64,000 nt of DNA from Schistocerca nitens (taxonomy: Eukaryota > Arthropoda > Insecta > Orthoptera > Acrididae), in contig NC_064622.1 in the NCBI RefSeq assembly GCF_023898315.1, positions 174,116,178-174,180,177 of the forward strand. The letters run 5' to 3'. This document shows, piece after piece, positions 22,920 to 34,011 of the stretch. How positions within the stretch are numbered: position 1 is the stretch's first letter; the number at the start of each line of letters is the position of its first letter. The notes under the pieces are model-generated. The model worked only from the letters and a program-made list of their open reading frames with translations. It had not been told where the DNA came from and searched no databases. The position numbers and the translations under genes were made by a program.

Positions 22920-23672
22920 GTCAGAATGCTCAAAAACTGTAGCGAAATACTCAAGAATACCTGCATTGGAACGACTCTTGGTGCAGGGAGTGGCAGTTGA
23001 CCCTCAACATAAGCAAATGTAATATTTCGTATACAGAAACAGAAAGACCCTTAATTGTATGATTACACTATTGCAAAGCAGTTACTTCCACAAAACGTCT
23101 AGTAGCATGACTACGGAGCAATTTGAGTGGAACAACCACACAAAATTAAACGTGGGTAAGGCAGACATCAGACTGAGATTTATCGGAAGAATCGGCAGGA
23201 AATGTAGTCCGTCAAAAAAGGAGGTAGCTTACAAAACACTTCTTCTATCAATTACAGGAATATTGCTCTTCAGTCCAGGGTCAGTACGAGATGAGATCGA
23301 TAGAGGCAATAGAGGTGATCCAAAGAAGAGCAGCACATTTCATTACTGGTTCATTTAGCAAGAACGAAAGAGTTTGGTGGTAACAGACGCAGCAGGAGAG
23401 GCGTTCTGCAACACAGTATAGCCTGCTGTTAAAATTGAGAGAGCTTACGTTCCTAGAGGATTCAACCAGTATGTTGCTTCCTCTTACGCATATCTCGCGA
23501 AAAGACCGTCAGGGTAAAACGAGAGAGATTCGACCGTAGACAGAGACTTACCAGCAACCGTTCTTCCCGCGACCCACACGCGACTGTAGCAGGAAAACTG
23601 GCCAGTGGTAGTGGTACAAAAAGTACCCTCCACCACACACCGTACGATGGCTTGAGGAGTATAGATGTAGAT
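22920..23672 (+). pseudogene. CR1-like LINE 3' relic
   Basis: The frame at 23059-23358 contains KADIRLRFIGRIGRKCSPSK and KEVAYKTLLLSITGILLF, matching the segment after the catalytic site in the LINE at 16940. The 3' end has accctccaccacacaccgta and gaggagtatagatgtagat, the terminus also seen (reversed) at 18728. The catalytic core is missing or unrecognisable. Confidence 0.75.
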
Positions 23673-23714
23673 TATATCTCTTTTCTGTGTATTATGTTTC
23701 ACATTTCTTTTCAC

Positions 23715-24255
23715 AGCTGGACCGCTTTGGTTGTCATCCGCTTCACACTTACAGCACAGCGAAACTTTGAAAATATGATGCGTCTCATTTTGTTGCCCTT
23801 AGTAGCTAACAATTCTGGGTTTACATTTCAGAAAGACTTCCCACCCGCACAAGGCGAGAGTTGCTACTGCTTGCCTTCGTGCTTCCCAAACCCTACCTTG
23901 GCCAGCAAGGTAACATGATGTCTCCCCAATGGAGAACTTATGAAGCAATATGGACTAGACTCTCCAACCAGCTCGGGGTTCCGACGATCTAATGCACCAA
24001 TTGGACAGAATTTGGGGTGATATCACGATGTCCCTCAGGAAGACATCCAACACCTTTACCAATCAAAGCCAAGCTGAATAACTACTTGCATAGAGGCCAG
24101 AGGGGGACCAACGCATTATTGACTTAGTTTGTGAGCCCTCCATTCTGAATAAACCATCCAATTTTTCTGAAATTGTTATAATTTGCTTTTCTGTACATGT
24201 CCATCAGATATGTCGATTTCAGTACCTCTGGGATAAGTGCTTCGTGGTGCATCGT
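23715..24255 (+). pseudogene. Tc1-like transposase 3' part
   Basis: The C-terminus CIEARGGPTHY is followed by TGA (24087-24122). This is the characteristic end of a Tc1-like DDE transposase. Upstream, decayed matches continue back to about 23715, but frames are broken (the QQDN catalytic segment is FQKD in one frame, near 23826). After the stop come about 130 bases to a putative terminal repeat (cttcgtggtgcatcgtttc, about 24239-24257) abutting the (TA)n. Confidence 0.7.
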
Positions 24256-24257
24256 TT

Positions 24258-24357
<100 letters not shown>

Positions 24358-24440
24358 GGGCGGTTAGTAGACCCGCAACCGAGCGCCTCCCCAGGTGGCG
24401 GATAGGGGAATGCCTCCTAGATATAGGTGGTACCGAGGAA

Positions 24441-26087
24441 ATGAAATACTCGGGGCGGACCAAAACTACTAGTAGCGTCTGTTCCCACAGTGGGCGGCTA
24501 CAAAAGGCGTCTGCTCCACATGTCAGTGGCGGCCTCAACCAACCTCCTGATCTGGAAAGTCAGGTTGTAGTCGGCAGCATGCCATACATCCAACTACTAA
24601 ACATCATGATGGTACAACGAGAAAAATCTCACTACCCCGGGCCCCAGTCAATAGACTGGGATCGTCGTGAGCATCGGATTCCGGGGGCTCACGGACATCA
24701 TGAGAAGAATCGGAGCTTCTCAAACTCCCTCAAGACCAAACGCAAACACTACATCGGCACACTCAACGTGAACACACTGATGAAGACAGGAAAGATGAAA
24801 CAACTGACAGACACTCTCGAAAAATTTCAAATCAAAATATGTGCACTGCAAGAAACACGATTCACAGACGAAGACCATTTCAACACGGAGAATTTCAGAA
24901 TATACAAAGGAAAACCATCGAGACAACTGAAAAACCTAAGGCTTTTTGGCACAGGATTTGCAGTACACAGGTCCATCACGGACAGCATAATCGACTTTTC
25001 GTCACCAAACGAAAGAATCAGCACCATCACAGTGAAATCAGCCAATAAATCCTACACAATAATCAACGCACATGCACCGACTAATGACTACAACAGGAAA
25101 AATCCGGACGAAATTGATGACTTCTGGACGACAATGGAAGAAACTATCAGAAAAATTCCTGCACATAGAGTCAAAATAATACTGGGAGACTTCAACGCCA
25201 AACTCGGAAAAGAAAAGATATACAGACATATCACAGGAAAACATACTCCACACAAGGACACCAACAAAAACGGAAAACATCTGATAGACTTTTGCAAAAG
25301 CCACGACCTCGCCATTATGTCAACAAAATTCAAGAAACCAACACGAAAACTTACCACATGGAAATTCCCCAGCGGAAAGCAAGAACTACAAATCGACCAC
25401 GTAATAGTGCAGAAAGACTCACAAAAAGAAATTTTGAACATAGACACCCGTAAAGGCTACTTCGACTCAGACCACCACCTACTACAGATCAGGATTCGTC
25501 TTTTGCCCAAGAAAAAGCTCCAGAAGAACAAAATTGTTCGACCAGATCCAGAATACGTTACTTTAAACCAGACACAAATATTACACAAAATTAAAATGGA
25601 GAAAACGACAGACTGGACACAACTTTCACGAAGAATCCGAGAGGCCATGAAACTAGCACAAGCACCACGAACACGGAAACACCGTTGGTGGAACCACACA
25701 TGTGACCAAGCTATTGACCAACGAATCAGTGCATGGAAAAAATTTAGTTGCCATAAATCCCAAGAGAATTGGATGAACTTCTTGAGAACACAGAAGCAAT
25801 CAAGCAAAATCATTCGCAGTGAAAAACGACAGTATGACAAACGGCGACTGACAGAGATCGAATCGGACTTCATGAAGAACAATACAAGAAACTTCTACAG
25901 AACGTTCAGAGAAAATATGACTGGATATCAACCACCCAACTTGTGCTTCAGAAGACCGGATGGAACCCTAGAAACCAATACCAAAAACAACTGTGACATT
26001 CTGGCAAAGTACTTTGAAAAACTGCTCAACACGGGCCCCCCCCATGGAAGAAATAATGACAGAAACGAGCACATACAATCCAGATAG
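24441..26087 (+). CDS. LINE polyprotein, N-terminal part: APE-type endonuclease
   Basis: The APE endonuclease nicks chromosomal DNA to prime reverse transcription. Motifs in order: GTLNVNTLMKTGKM (Asn), ICALQETRFTDED (catalytic Glu), IINAHAPTND, IILGDFNAKLGK (Asp-Asn pair), LQIDHVIV and DSDHHLLQIR (Ser-Asp-His end). The frame is open from within the TA repeat, so that part is artefactual; likely starts are ATG 24441 or ATG 24579. After the endonuclease comes a basic linker. The frame leaves the true coding path at the C8 run and ends 44 bases further on at 26085-26087. No zinc-knuckle gag-like frame precedes it. Confidence 0.85.
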   Translation: MKYSGRTKTTSSVCSHSGRLQKASAPHVSGGLNQPPDLESQVVVGSMPYIQLLNIMMVQREKSHYPGPQSIDWDRREHRIPGAHGHHEKNRSFSNSLKTKRKHYIGTLNVNTLMKTGKMKQLTDTLEKFQIKICALQETRFTDEDHFNTENFRIYKGKPSRQLKNLRLFGTGFAVHRSITDSIIDFSSPNERISTITVKSANKSYTIINAHAPTNDYNRKNPDEIDDFWTTMEETIRKIPAHRVKIILGDFNAKLGKEKIYRHITGKHTPHKDTNKNGKHLIDFCKSHDLAIMSTKFKKPTRKLTTWKFPSGKQELQIDHVIVQKDSQKEILNIDTRKGYFDSDHHLLQIRIRLLPKKKLQKNKIVRPDPEYVTLNQTQILHKIKMEKTTDWTQLSRRIREAMKLAQAPRTRKHRWWNHTCDQAIDQRISAWKKFSCHKSQENWMNFLRTQKQSSKIIRSEKRQYDKRRLTEIESDFMKNNTRNFYRTFRENMTGYQPPNLCFRRPDGTLETNTKNNCDILAKYFEKLLNTGPPHGRNNDRNEHIQSR

Positions 26088-27777
26088 TGAACCTCCAACT
26101 CTAGAAGAAGTTAAAGGAATAATAAAGTCACTCAAGAATCGTAGAGCACCAGGAGATGATGGCATCATCGCGGAAATCTGGAAGTTACAAGACCCAGAAC
26201 TCACCAAAGACATCCACAGGATCTTGGAAGACATCTGGAAGACCATGAAAATTCCTGACGACTGGAAAACTGCCCTGATACACCCACTACACAAAAAAGG
26301 TGACAAGACTAACCCGAACAATTACAGAGGAATATCCCTATTACCGGTCACATACAAGATCCTCTCTAAAGCTTTACTGAACAGACTAGAATGCCAAACC
26401 GACCACTTGATTGGGGAATACCAAGCAGGCTTCCGTAAAGGGCGGTCTTGTGCGGAACAAATTTGGAACCTGAAAATGATTTTACAACACAAACAGAACC
26501 TGATCATTACCTTTGTTGACTTCAAAAAGGCGTACGACTCTATCGACCGGAAAACTCTCTTCAAAATTCTAGCAGAATACAAAGTAGACAACAAAACACG
26601 GGCTATCATAGAGCAAACTTTAACCAACACGACCTCCAAAGTAAAGTTCTGTGGGGAACTATCAGAGCCCTTTGAAATTCGCACAGGTGTCCGACAAGGC
26701 GATGGCCTCTCACCTCTCCTTTTCAATCTGGTGTTAGATAAGGTCATAAAAGAATGGGAAACATCACAACAGGGGATAACCTTAGGAAACCTACAGATTA
26801 AATGCCTGGCTTTTGCAGACGATTTGGCGATTGTCACGAAAGGTATAAAGGAAACAAAAGACGCTATTGAAAAACTGCACGAAATCGCTGCCAAAACTGG
26901 ACTACAGATCTCTTACGAAAAGACACAGTTTATGAGCACAAAGAAACTCTCATCTCTGAACACAAAGTATGGCACGATTTACAAAACGGCAAACTTCAAA
27001 TACCTCGGTGAAACACTACAAATGAGTGGACATAACAGAGACTCAAACGAAGAAAGAAAGACTAAACTGGACAAGGCATACAAAGTAGTGTGGAATCATT
27101 ACAACAAGAAGTCTATCTCACAAAAAGCCAAATTACGCCATTACGACACGGTGGTGCTCCCCGAGGCACTATATGCAGCAGAGACCACACTAATCCTAGG
27201 GCATACACGTATCAGACAATTAGAAAAAGTAGAACGGAAAATACTTAGGAAAATATTTGGCGCAACTAACAACAATGGAATATGGATCAAGAAACCTACA
27301 AAGGAACTGTACAAACATACGGAGACAATCACAGAAAAGATTAGAAAACGCAGACTACAATTCTATGGACACCTATACAGAATGCCATCACACAGGCTGA
27401 CCAAACAGATCTTTGACTGGGTAACCACTAGAAACAACAAATGGGTGGCAGAGGTAGAAAACGACCTGAACCAGCTCAACATAACAGCAGACACAATAAA
27501 CGACAGAATAAAGTTCAGAAACATCATTAAGAAAAGTAAACTACATGAGATACAATGCGACAAACGAACAGGCATAAAATGGACCGAAGAACGCAAGCAA
27601 GATCACAGCCAGAAGATGAAAGAAATATGGGCAACCAAAAAGGCAATCAAGATGAAGCCGAAGACACAAAGCCGACAAGAAGCATGGACAGAGGACCGGA
27701 AACAGAAACACAGCGAGCGAATGAGGGAAGTTTGGGCAGCAAGGAAGGCAGCAAAAGGAACTGGCCATGTAGTTTAG
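25993..27777 (+). CDS. LINE polyprotein, C-terminal part: reverse transcriptase
   Basis: Real content starts at the C8 run; the first dozen or so codons are read in the wrong phase. Reverse-transcriptase blocks in order: NYRGISLLPVTYKI, AGFRKGRSCAEQI, FVDFKKAYDSIDR (catalytic Asp, about residue 175), TGVRQGDGLSPLLFNLVLDK, LAFADDLAIV (catalytic Asp pair, about residue 275) and FKYLGETL. All key residues are present. The C-terminus carries two copies of a motif of the form W-T-E-x-R-K-Q-x-H-S-x-x-M-x-E-x-W-A (about 27580-27640 and 27685-27750), possibly nucleic-acid binding. It ends at TAG before the 3' untranslated region. Confidence 0.9.
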   Translation: MTFWQSTLKNCSTRAPPMEEIMTETSTYNPDSEPPTLEEVKGIIKSLKNRRAPGDDGIIAEIWKLQDPELTKDIHRILEDIWKTMKIPDDWKTALIHPLHKKGDKTNPNNYRGISLLPVTYKILSKALLNRLECQTDHLIGEYQAGFRKGRSCAEQIWNLKMILQHKQNLIITFVDFKKAYDSIDRKTLFKILAEYKVDNKTRAIIEQTLTNTTSKVKFCGELSEPFEIRTGVRQGDGLSPLLFNLVLDKVIKEWETSQQGITLGNLQIKCLAFADDLAIVTKGIKETKDAIEKLHEIAAKTGLQISYEKTQFMSTKKLSSLNTKYGTIYKTANFKYLGETLQMSGHNRDSNEERKTKLDKAYKVVWNHYNKKSISQKAKLRHYDTVVLPEALYAAETTLILGHTRIRQLEKVERKILRKIFGATNNNGIWIKKPTKELYKHTETITEKIRKRRLQFYGHLYRMPSHRLTKQIFDWVTTRNNKWVAEVENDLNQLNITADTINDRIKFRNIIKKSKLHEIQCDKRTGIKWTEERKQDHSQKMKEIWATKKAIKMKPKTQSRQEAWTEDRKQKHSERMREVWAARKAAKGTGHVV

Positions 27778-27806
27778 TCCAAATGCGCTCTTTAAGGGCA
27801 AAACAC

Positions 27807-27811
<5 letters not shown>

Positions 27812-27869
<58 letters not shown>
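27812..27869. repeat. (TA)n microsatellite
   Basis: A TA run directly at the 3' end of the LINE; shorter than the one at the 5' end. Confidence 0.97.
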
Positions 27870-27872
<3 letters not shown>

Positions 27873-28711
27873 GAGTGATTTTAACCTTTTCTTCAGATTC
27901 TCCTGTTAAAAGCTGGTCATCATCAAACAGCAGCGTCATAAAATTAAAATTATCGTTTTTTAATGTGTCGTTTAATAAAACCAACCATTTACGAACGATA
28001 TCGTCAATATAAACATTGAAAATATTGGGGGACTGTGTACAACCATGTCTTAACTCTTTGATTAATATCGGCAGATTCTGTACCTCTTCTTTGCAGTGTG
28101 GATTCTTACTTTATTATTTGTCGCAATCATATGCGCTGGAACTCCTTTTTTCCTTTAGTGATTCACATGGAGTATCCGGTTTTACCACGTCAAGGCATTG
28201 TCCATAAACGATAAAAGCATAAGACGCTGACAATCTGAATTTTCTTCTGTTATTATTTATTGTGCCAAAGCGAAAATACAATCAAAACGTGACCTGTCTT
28301 TCCTGAAGCAATGATATGCCTCTAACATACGAACTTCCATTATTAGTATTAATCTCTTGTTTCTAATTGTAGTGTGCAGCTTGTAATAGGAATCTGGCAG
28401 ACTTATTCCTAGGTGATTTGCACACTGTGATTTATAGCCTTTATTTTGAATAGGGCACACTAAAGCTTCATTCCACTCGTCTGGCTCAGGTAGAAAGCAT
28501 TGATACAAGAAAAAGTCTATTCATTAAAGGTTCAGCCCTATGTTTAGTTTATGAGTACTCTACGATCCCTTTTGTTTCTTGGTCACTGTTTGCAGTTCAT
28601 CTATTGTTATCAGATACAAAGAATCATTTGTATTGGAGTTTACTTGTAATTCTTCTTCATTATTAGTCCATAAACATTTAAAGTACCTTAACCATTCCTT
28701 TTCGAATACTA
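27870..28711 (-). pseudogene. RTE-type reverse-transcriptase relic
   Basis: On the minus strand: PDEWNEALVCPIQNKGYKSQ, LGISLPDSYYKL and AYHCFRKDRSRFDCIFAL (28508-28257), then ELRHGCTQSPNIFNVYIDDI and FMTLLFDDDQLLTGESEEK (down to about 27880). These match RT blocks 2, GF-KGRS, RQGC-SP-LFN and the catalytic ADD (here DDD). Stops separate the pieces. The relic ends at the (TA)n and, on the other side, at the mariner terminal repeat at 28712. Confidence 0.82.
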
Positions 28712-29594
28712 CATTCAAATGAAATCCGGTCCCTAGTGTAAAGTAATGGTAACGATTTTGTTAACTCAAAAATGTAGTTATACACAGTATACATACTCAA
28801 AAATAGTCGCCAAAACTGTTGGCACATTTATCCAATTGCGACACTAGCCCGTGAATTCCATCCTTGAAGAAGCAAGCAGGCTGCTGTCGGATCCAGGCCT
28901 GAACCCAGTCACAAACTTCGTCGTCCGTTGCGAATTGATATCCGGGAATAGCTTGTTTTAGAGGTGATTCTGCTGTTGTCCGCTACTATCTCCGGTTGAT
29001 GAAAAAAATGGTTCAAATGGCTCTGAGCACTATGGGACTCAACTGCTGTGGTCATAAGTCCCCTAGAACTTAGAACTACTTAAACCTAACTAACCTAAGG
29101 ACATCACACACATCCATGCCCGAGGCAGGATTCGAACCTGCGACCGTAGCAGTCGCACGGTTCCGGACTGCGCGCCTAGAACCGCGAGACCACCGCGGCC
29201 GACTGCGGTTGATGACACAATGAACCTGTCCAAGACGAGAATCGTCTTCCAGTGGCTCGCGCCCGTCAAGGAATCGTTTGTGCCATTCCACAACACTTGA
29301 ACGGCTCATACTGTACTCACCGTACACAGGCCTCATTTGTCGATACATTTCACTGCCTGTATCTCCCTCTGCCGCCAAAAATCGAATCACTTCTCCTTGT
29401 TCCTGCTTACTCGCCTGGATGTTCGGTAGTGGACGATAACTTCGGCGTGAAACCACACTGGCGCTATGAAACATCAAACGGTGCGCACGCATCAGTCTCT
29501 CTACCAATAGATGACGCCACCATACTCGCAGTTACGTGGTGCCACCATACGTCTAAGGCAAAGGTAGACGCACTGACCAGGTTTCATTTGAGTG
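28712..29594 (-). mobile_element. Internally deleted mariner element with nested SINE
   Basis: Imperfect terminal inverted repeats lie at 28712-28731 (cattcaaatgaaatccggtc) and 29575-29594 (gaccaggtttcatttgagtg). On the minus strand an N-terminal helix-turn-helix region reads EVIRFLAAEGDTGSEMYRQM and SSVVEWHKRFLDGREPLEDD (29440-29230). The C-terminus reads ACFFKDGIHGLVSQLDKCAN then SFGDYF (about 28885-28790). The catalytic centre between them is missing, so it is non-autonomous. A SINE sits at the join. Confidence 0.8.
29003..29205 (-). mobile_element. SINE, family 1, inside a mariner
   Basis: A minus-strand copy with full head and tail; 10-base duplication cggttgatga at 28993-29002 and 29206-29215. 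Confidence 0.93.
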
Positions 29595-29808
29595 AACGTC
29601 ATACATTGTATTTTACGTGTTCTGGCTACAAAATGAGTTTCAATGGCGAAGAGAAGAGTCTACAGAGTGAAAGAGCAACATATCTCTGACAAATGTATGT
29701 TATGCTAATCTTCAGTCCGAACACTGCTTCATGCAGATCTCCATGTTCTTCTGTCTTGTGAGTATCTTCATTTCTGCATAACTACCGCGCCTTACATTTG
29801 TTTGAAGT

Positions 29809-30092
29809 TGCTTACTGTATTCAAACCTTGGTTTTCCTCTACAGTCCTTCAGCTCTCCAACATCCTTCCAGTACCACACTGTCACTCCCTTGCTGCGTCA
29901 GAACGTGCCCTATCAACAAATTCTTTCTTTTAATTAAGTAATGACACAAATTCCTTTTTTCGCCAATTCCATTCAGTAGTTTCTCATTAGTTATTCGATC
30001 TCCCCATCTAATTTTCAACACACTTCTTTGGCACAATTTTTCAAATACTTCTCTTCTTGCTTGAAACGATTTTTGTCCGCGTTTCACCTCTG
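29809..30092 (-). pseudogene. RTE-type LINE C-terminal fragment
   Basis: The minus frame contains REVFEKLCQRSVLKIRWGDR and NEKLLNGIGEKRNLCHYLIK, aligning with FEMWCYRRMLKIRWVDHVTN and so on in the RTE copy at 34885. 5' truncated and diverged. Confidence 0.72.
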
Positions 30093-30486
30093 CGAAAGGT
30101 GAAAATAATGTTTACTAGGAGCAAACTTTTTTTAAATTATTGAATTGGGCAAAACATTTTTGTCTGCATTTCAGAGAATAATTCATCACATTATTGACCA
30201 AACAGAAGTATTCTATTGTTTTGCTTTTGGATTATCTGTCAGGCACATCGCCATTCGATCTTGAAATACTGTGTTATAATGAACAGCTTTACAATAAACC
30301 TTCTTTCATTTTCACGTGGAACAATTAACTTGATTGATTATTTACCGTTTATCACTACACTAGTCTGAGAAATCCGGCGTTGCCGGATCAGAATATATGG
30401 CATGGGAGAAAACATGAGTACCGTTGTAGATATGACATACATACTGCATACTTCCCCACTACTGATATTACGAATGCAGTTATCCT
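30093..30486. other. No recognised feature
   Basis: AT-rich DNA; nothing identifiable. Confidence 0.45.
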
Positions 30487-31012
30487 GTTAGTAAGGGAGT
30501 TTGGTCGTGGTGCGTGGCAGTGGATGAGTGTGGTGAATAAATACTTTTAGGTAAAGGCAAATAATATGTGATTTACGAATACTACCGCACATATGAAAAA
30601 GCTTTTATTGTTTCCTTCACGATGCAGTGTAATGGTGATAGAGTCCTCAAAGTGTTTCATCCATACTGTAGTGAGTGGAAGTGAGTAGTTGTGGTTGGCA
30701 GATATCTCAATATGATGTGCGATGTGGTGCATTAAGTTCTCTTAACAAAAGTTATATTCTCTACGACTTTTGAACTTTACCGTATTAGCGAATATACTCG
30801 CTTATACAACTATATTTCAAATGATTGACTGTGCGGGCATCGTATTACGTCGGTCGAATGAAACAATAAACGAATTTTCACATGAACGGTAAAGTTCGTA
30901 ACTCACAGAGGACACCGCTTTTCCTAAAAGTATTTATTGCTCCATTTTTCGTTGATCTTTGCTCACAACACTCACCCGCTGCCACGCACCGCGACCACAA
31001 TCCCTTAATAAC
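30487..31012. repeat. Fold-back element, ~130-155-bp arms
   Basis: The left arm (30487-30618) and right arm (30856-31012) are inverted copies. Shared landmarks are gtgcgtggcag, aataaatacttttagg, tttacgaa/ttcgtaa and ttttattgttt. The right arm has an extra ~28 bases. The spacer is about 240 bases with a small palindrome (agcga...tcgct) near 30785-30800. No transposase is visible. A plus frame at 30882-31268 overlaps the arm and is not recognised. Confidence 0.75.
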
Positions 31013-31853
31013 AGCACGAGACCCAGGGCTATCTACCAGCACAACCACTAGTGAGTGGGATTGGGTGGTAACGGAGAAAAGTCTATCAGTATGCGTACAC
31101 ACAAGCAATGCTGCTATAGTTTTTGTTTTGTTTTTGAGACTTTATGTCCCACTATCATTTCCGATGACATCAGAAACACAACTTACGGGATGGGAGGAGA
31201 ATAATCCACTATGTTTCTCTAAACTACCACGTTCATTTCCGTGGGAGCATGCATCTATTCGTCAGTGAAGAAGTGGCGCGTTGACAATTTTCAACTGTAG
31301 TTACAAGGCTGTCATTGTTTCACACCGGCACATTGCGTGTCCGTGTTGGCTGAGGAAACAAAGCGTGGAAACGACGGGATGAGTTAATTTACACCTGGAA
31401 GGGGGCAGGGATCGAGGGAGAAGGAGCTGTCGGGAGCTGTTTCCTGCCTGCTATGTGCAAAGAGCTGTGGCGGCAAGGGAGAGCGTACTGCTAATGATCC
31501 TCAACAATACATATTCACTTTTTCACAGCTGATATCTGTGATATTAATGCAAACCGAGACAGGAGATCGCACCAGGAAAATGTAAAATAATCCGTCATCC
31601 ACATTATATTTGCGACTGTTAGCGTAGATTAACCGGATAGAAAAGATAAGGAGCAACAAATATGTGCAACTGTTGAAATTAAACTCCTCATCAGTTAGTT
31701 TCAAGAAACCAAAGTTCCTATTTCCGTATAAATACCGTAACTGTAAGGAAATTAAATACTACAAACTCGGAAGATCAAAACTAATATCGCTTGTGAACTG
31801 TGTTTCGGTTTTCTGAGAAGTTCGTGTCCAGATGAATAATATAATAGGGAATA
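31013..31853. other. No recognised feature
   Basis: AT-rich to mixed DNA. The open frame at 30882-31268 extends into it, but shows no domain. Confidence 0.45.
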
Positions 31854-33060
31854 CACACTGAAGAGCCTAAGAAATTGCTATACCTGCCTCATATCGTGTT
31901 AGGCCCCCAAGAGCAGGCAGAAGTGCCGCAGCACAATGTGGCATGGACTCAAGTAATGTCTGAAGTAGTGCTGGACGGAACTAGCACTATGAATCCAGCA
32001 ATCTGTAAGAGTATGAGGGGGTGGGGATCTCTTCTGAACAACACGTTGCAAGGCATCCCTGATATGCCAAATAATGTTCTTGTCTGCAGAGTTTGGTAGT
32101 TAACGGAAGTGTTTAAGCTCAGAATAGAGTTCCTGGAGCTACTCTGCAGCAATTCTGGACGTATAGGGTGTCGCATTGTCCTGCTGGAATTGCCCAAGTC
32201 TGTCGGAATTCACAATGGACGTGAATGGATGCAGGTGATCAGACAGGATGCTTACGTACGTGTCAACTGTCAGAGTCGTATCTCGACGTATCATGGGTTC
32301 CGTATCACTCCAACTGCACACACCCCACACCATTACGGAGCCTCCACCAGCTTGAACAGCCCCCTGCTAACATGCAGGGTCCATAGATTCAAGATGTTTT
32401 CTCCATACCAGTGCACGTCCATCCGCTCAGGATAATATGAAAGGAGACTCGTCCGACCAGGCAACATCTTTCAGTCATTAACAGTCCAATGCCGATGCTG
32501 ACGGGCCCAGGCGAGGTGTAAAGCTTTGTGTTGTGCAGTCATCGAAGGTACACGAGTGGACATTGGACTCCGAAAGCCCGTATCGGTGACGTTTCGTTGA
32601 ATGGTTCGCACGCTGACACTTTTTGATGACCCAGCATTGTTATCTGCAGCAATTTGCGGAAGGGTTGCACTTCTGTCACGTTGATCCATTCTCTTCAGTC
32701 GTCGTTTGTCCCGTTCTTGCTAGATCTTTTTCCGACCGCAGCGATGTCTGAGATTTGATGTTTTACCAAATTTCTGATGTTCAGGGTACACTCGTGAAAT
32801 GGTCATCCAGGAAAATCCCCACTCCATCGCTACCTCGGAGATGCTGTGTCTCATCGCTCGTGCGCCGACTATAGCACCACGTTCAAACTGGCTCAAATGT
32901 TGATAATCTGCCATTGAAGCAGCAGTAACCGATCTAACAACTGCGCCAGACACTCGCTGTCTTACATAGGCGTTGCCGACCGCAGCACCGTATTCTGCCT
33001 GTTTAAGTATCTCCGTATTTGAACACGCATGTCTATATCAATTTCTTTAGCCCTTCAGTG
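31854..33060 (-). mobile_element. Tc1-like element (~1.2 kb) with broken transposase
   Basis: Terminal repeats cactgaagagcctaagaaat (left, about 31856) and its diverged complement ending cccttcagtg (33051-33060) are flanked by TA. The minus strand encodes a Tc1-type transposase in pieces. These are a helix-turn-helix region MADYQHLSQFERGAIVGARA (about 32910), ATLPQIAADNNAGSSKSVSV and HLAWARQHRHWTVND (near the first catalytic Asp), then MVWGVCSW with GQFQQDNATPYTSR (second Asp). The third catalytic region is degraded (NSADKNIIWHI). Frameshifts and stops separate the pieces. Confidence 0.88.
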
Positions 33061-33062
33061 TA

Positions 33063-33517
33063 ACTTAACCAAAAGTAAGATTCATGGCTGTGTTCACGAA
33101 AGGACGAGAATTAATTGTAGTATGAAAGAAAGATTTCTTTTGTCATTCTTATCGGTATTAGATCAAATCGTGGTGTTAAGTAGAATACGAGTAGAAGTCA
33201 TTTATGTATTGTGCGATATGCAGCTAACCTTGTATTGCTTCAATAACCCGAGGGTTATATCGTACCGCAATACTTTGCTCTTCGCAGGCAGCGTTCCTGT
33301 ACGTAGCAGATGGCTTTCACTGTCTACATAACGGGCATCAAGCCGGGTGAAACGAGAAGTCTTGTCTGTACGTCTGTCGCATTTCTCTTGCGTGGCCCAG
33401 TTTCTGCAGGCGTTCGCTTCCTACTGAAGTTTCCCTAGCACGATGGCAAGATGTGTCACACCCAGCGGGGTTTACCGACAACTTAAGAAACAAGTCTATA
33501 AAAATTTACAGGTGATT
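33063..33517. other. No recognised feature
   Basis: No identifiable coding or repeat signal; a 100-codon plus frame (33029-33331) is unrecognised. Confidence 0.45.
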
Positions 33518-33529
33518 AGATTCGTTCTG

Positions 33530-33723
33530 CCGGCCGGTGTGGCCGTGTGGTTCTAGGCGCTTCAGTCCGGAACCGCGTGACCGCTACGGTCGCAGGTTCG
33601 AATCCTGCCTCGGGCATGGATGTGTGTGATGTCGTTAGGTTAGTTAGGTTTAAGTAGTTCTAAGTTCTAGGGGAATGATGACCACAGATGTTAAGTCCCA
33701 TAGCGCTCAGAGCCATTTGAACC
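33530..33723 (+). mobile_element. SINE, family 1
   Basis: Full head (ccggccggtgtggccgtg) to tail (agagccatttgaacc). The flanking duplication agattcgttct / agactcgttct (33518-33528, 33724-33734) has one mismatch, suggesting moderate age. Confidence 0.9.
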
Positions 33724-34011
33724 AGACTCGTTCTCTGAATCAACGTAGATGGTATTATGTACCTGACGTACATATTCAGTGGACTGGCAGCTCAACAAGG
33801 TTAAAAGCCATTTTAAAAGGTATGTTTATGATTCTTTCAGAATTAGAGTGTACTACAGTAAACAACAGTAAAACCACAGTTAATTCAAATTCACTCACTG
33901 TTCACTATCGGCTTCTTTGTGTGTAGCGTGAGCTATCCAATCAGTGTTGAATTTCATACAGTACAAGTTATCAAATTTTCCAGTTTTCTGATATTTTAAA
34001 CGTGGTAATAT

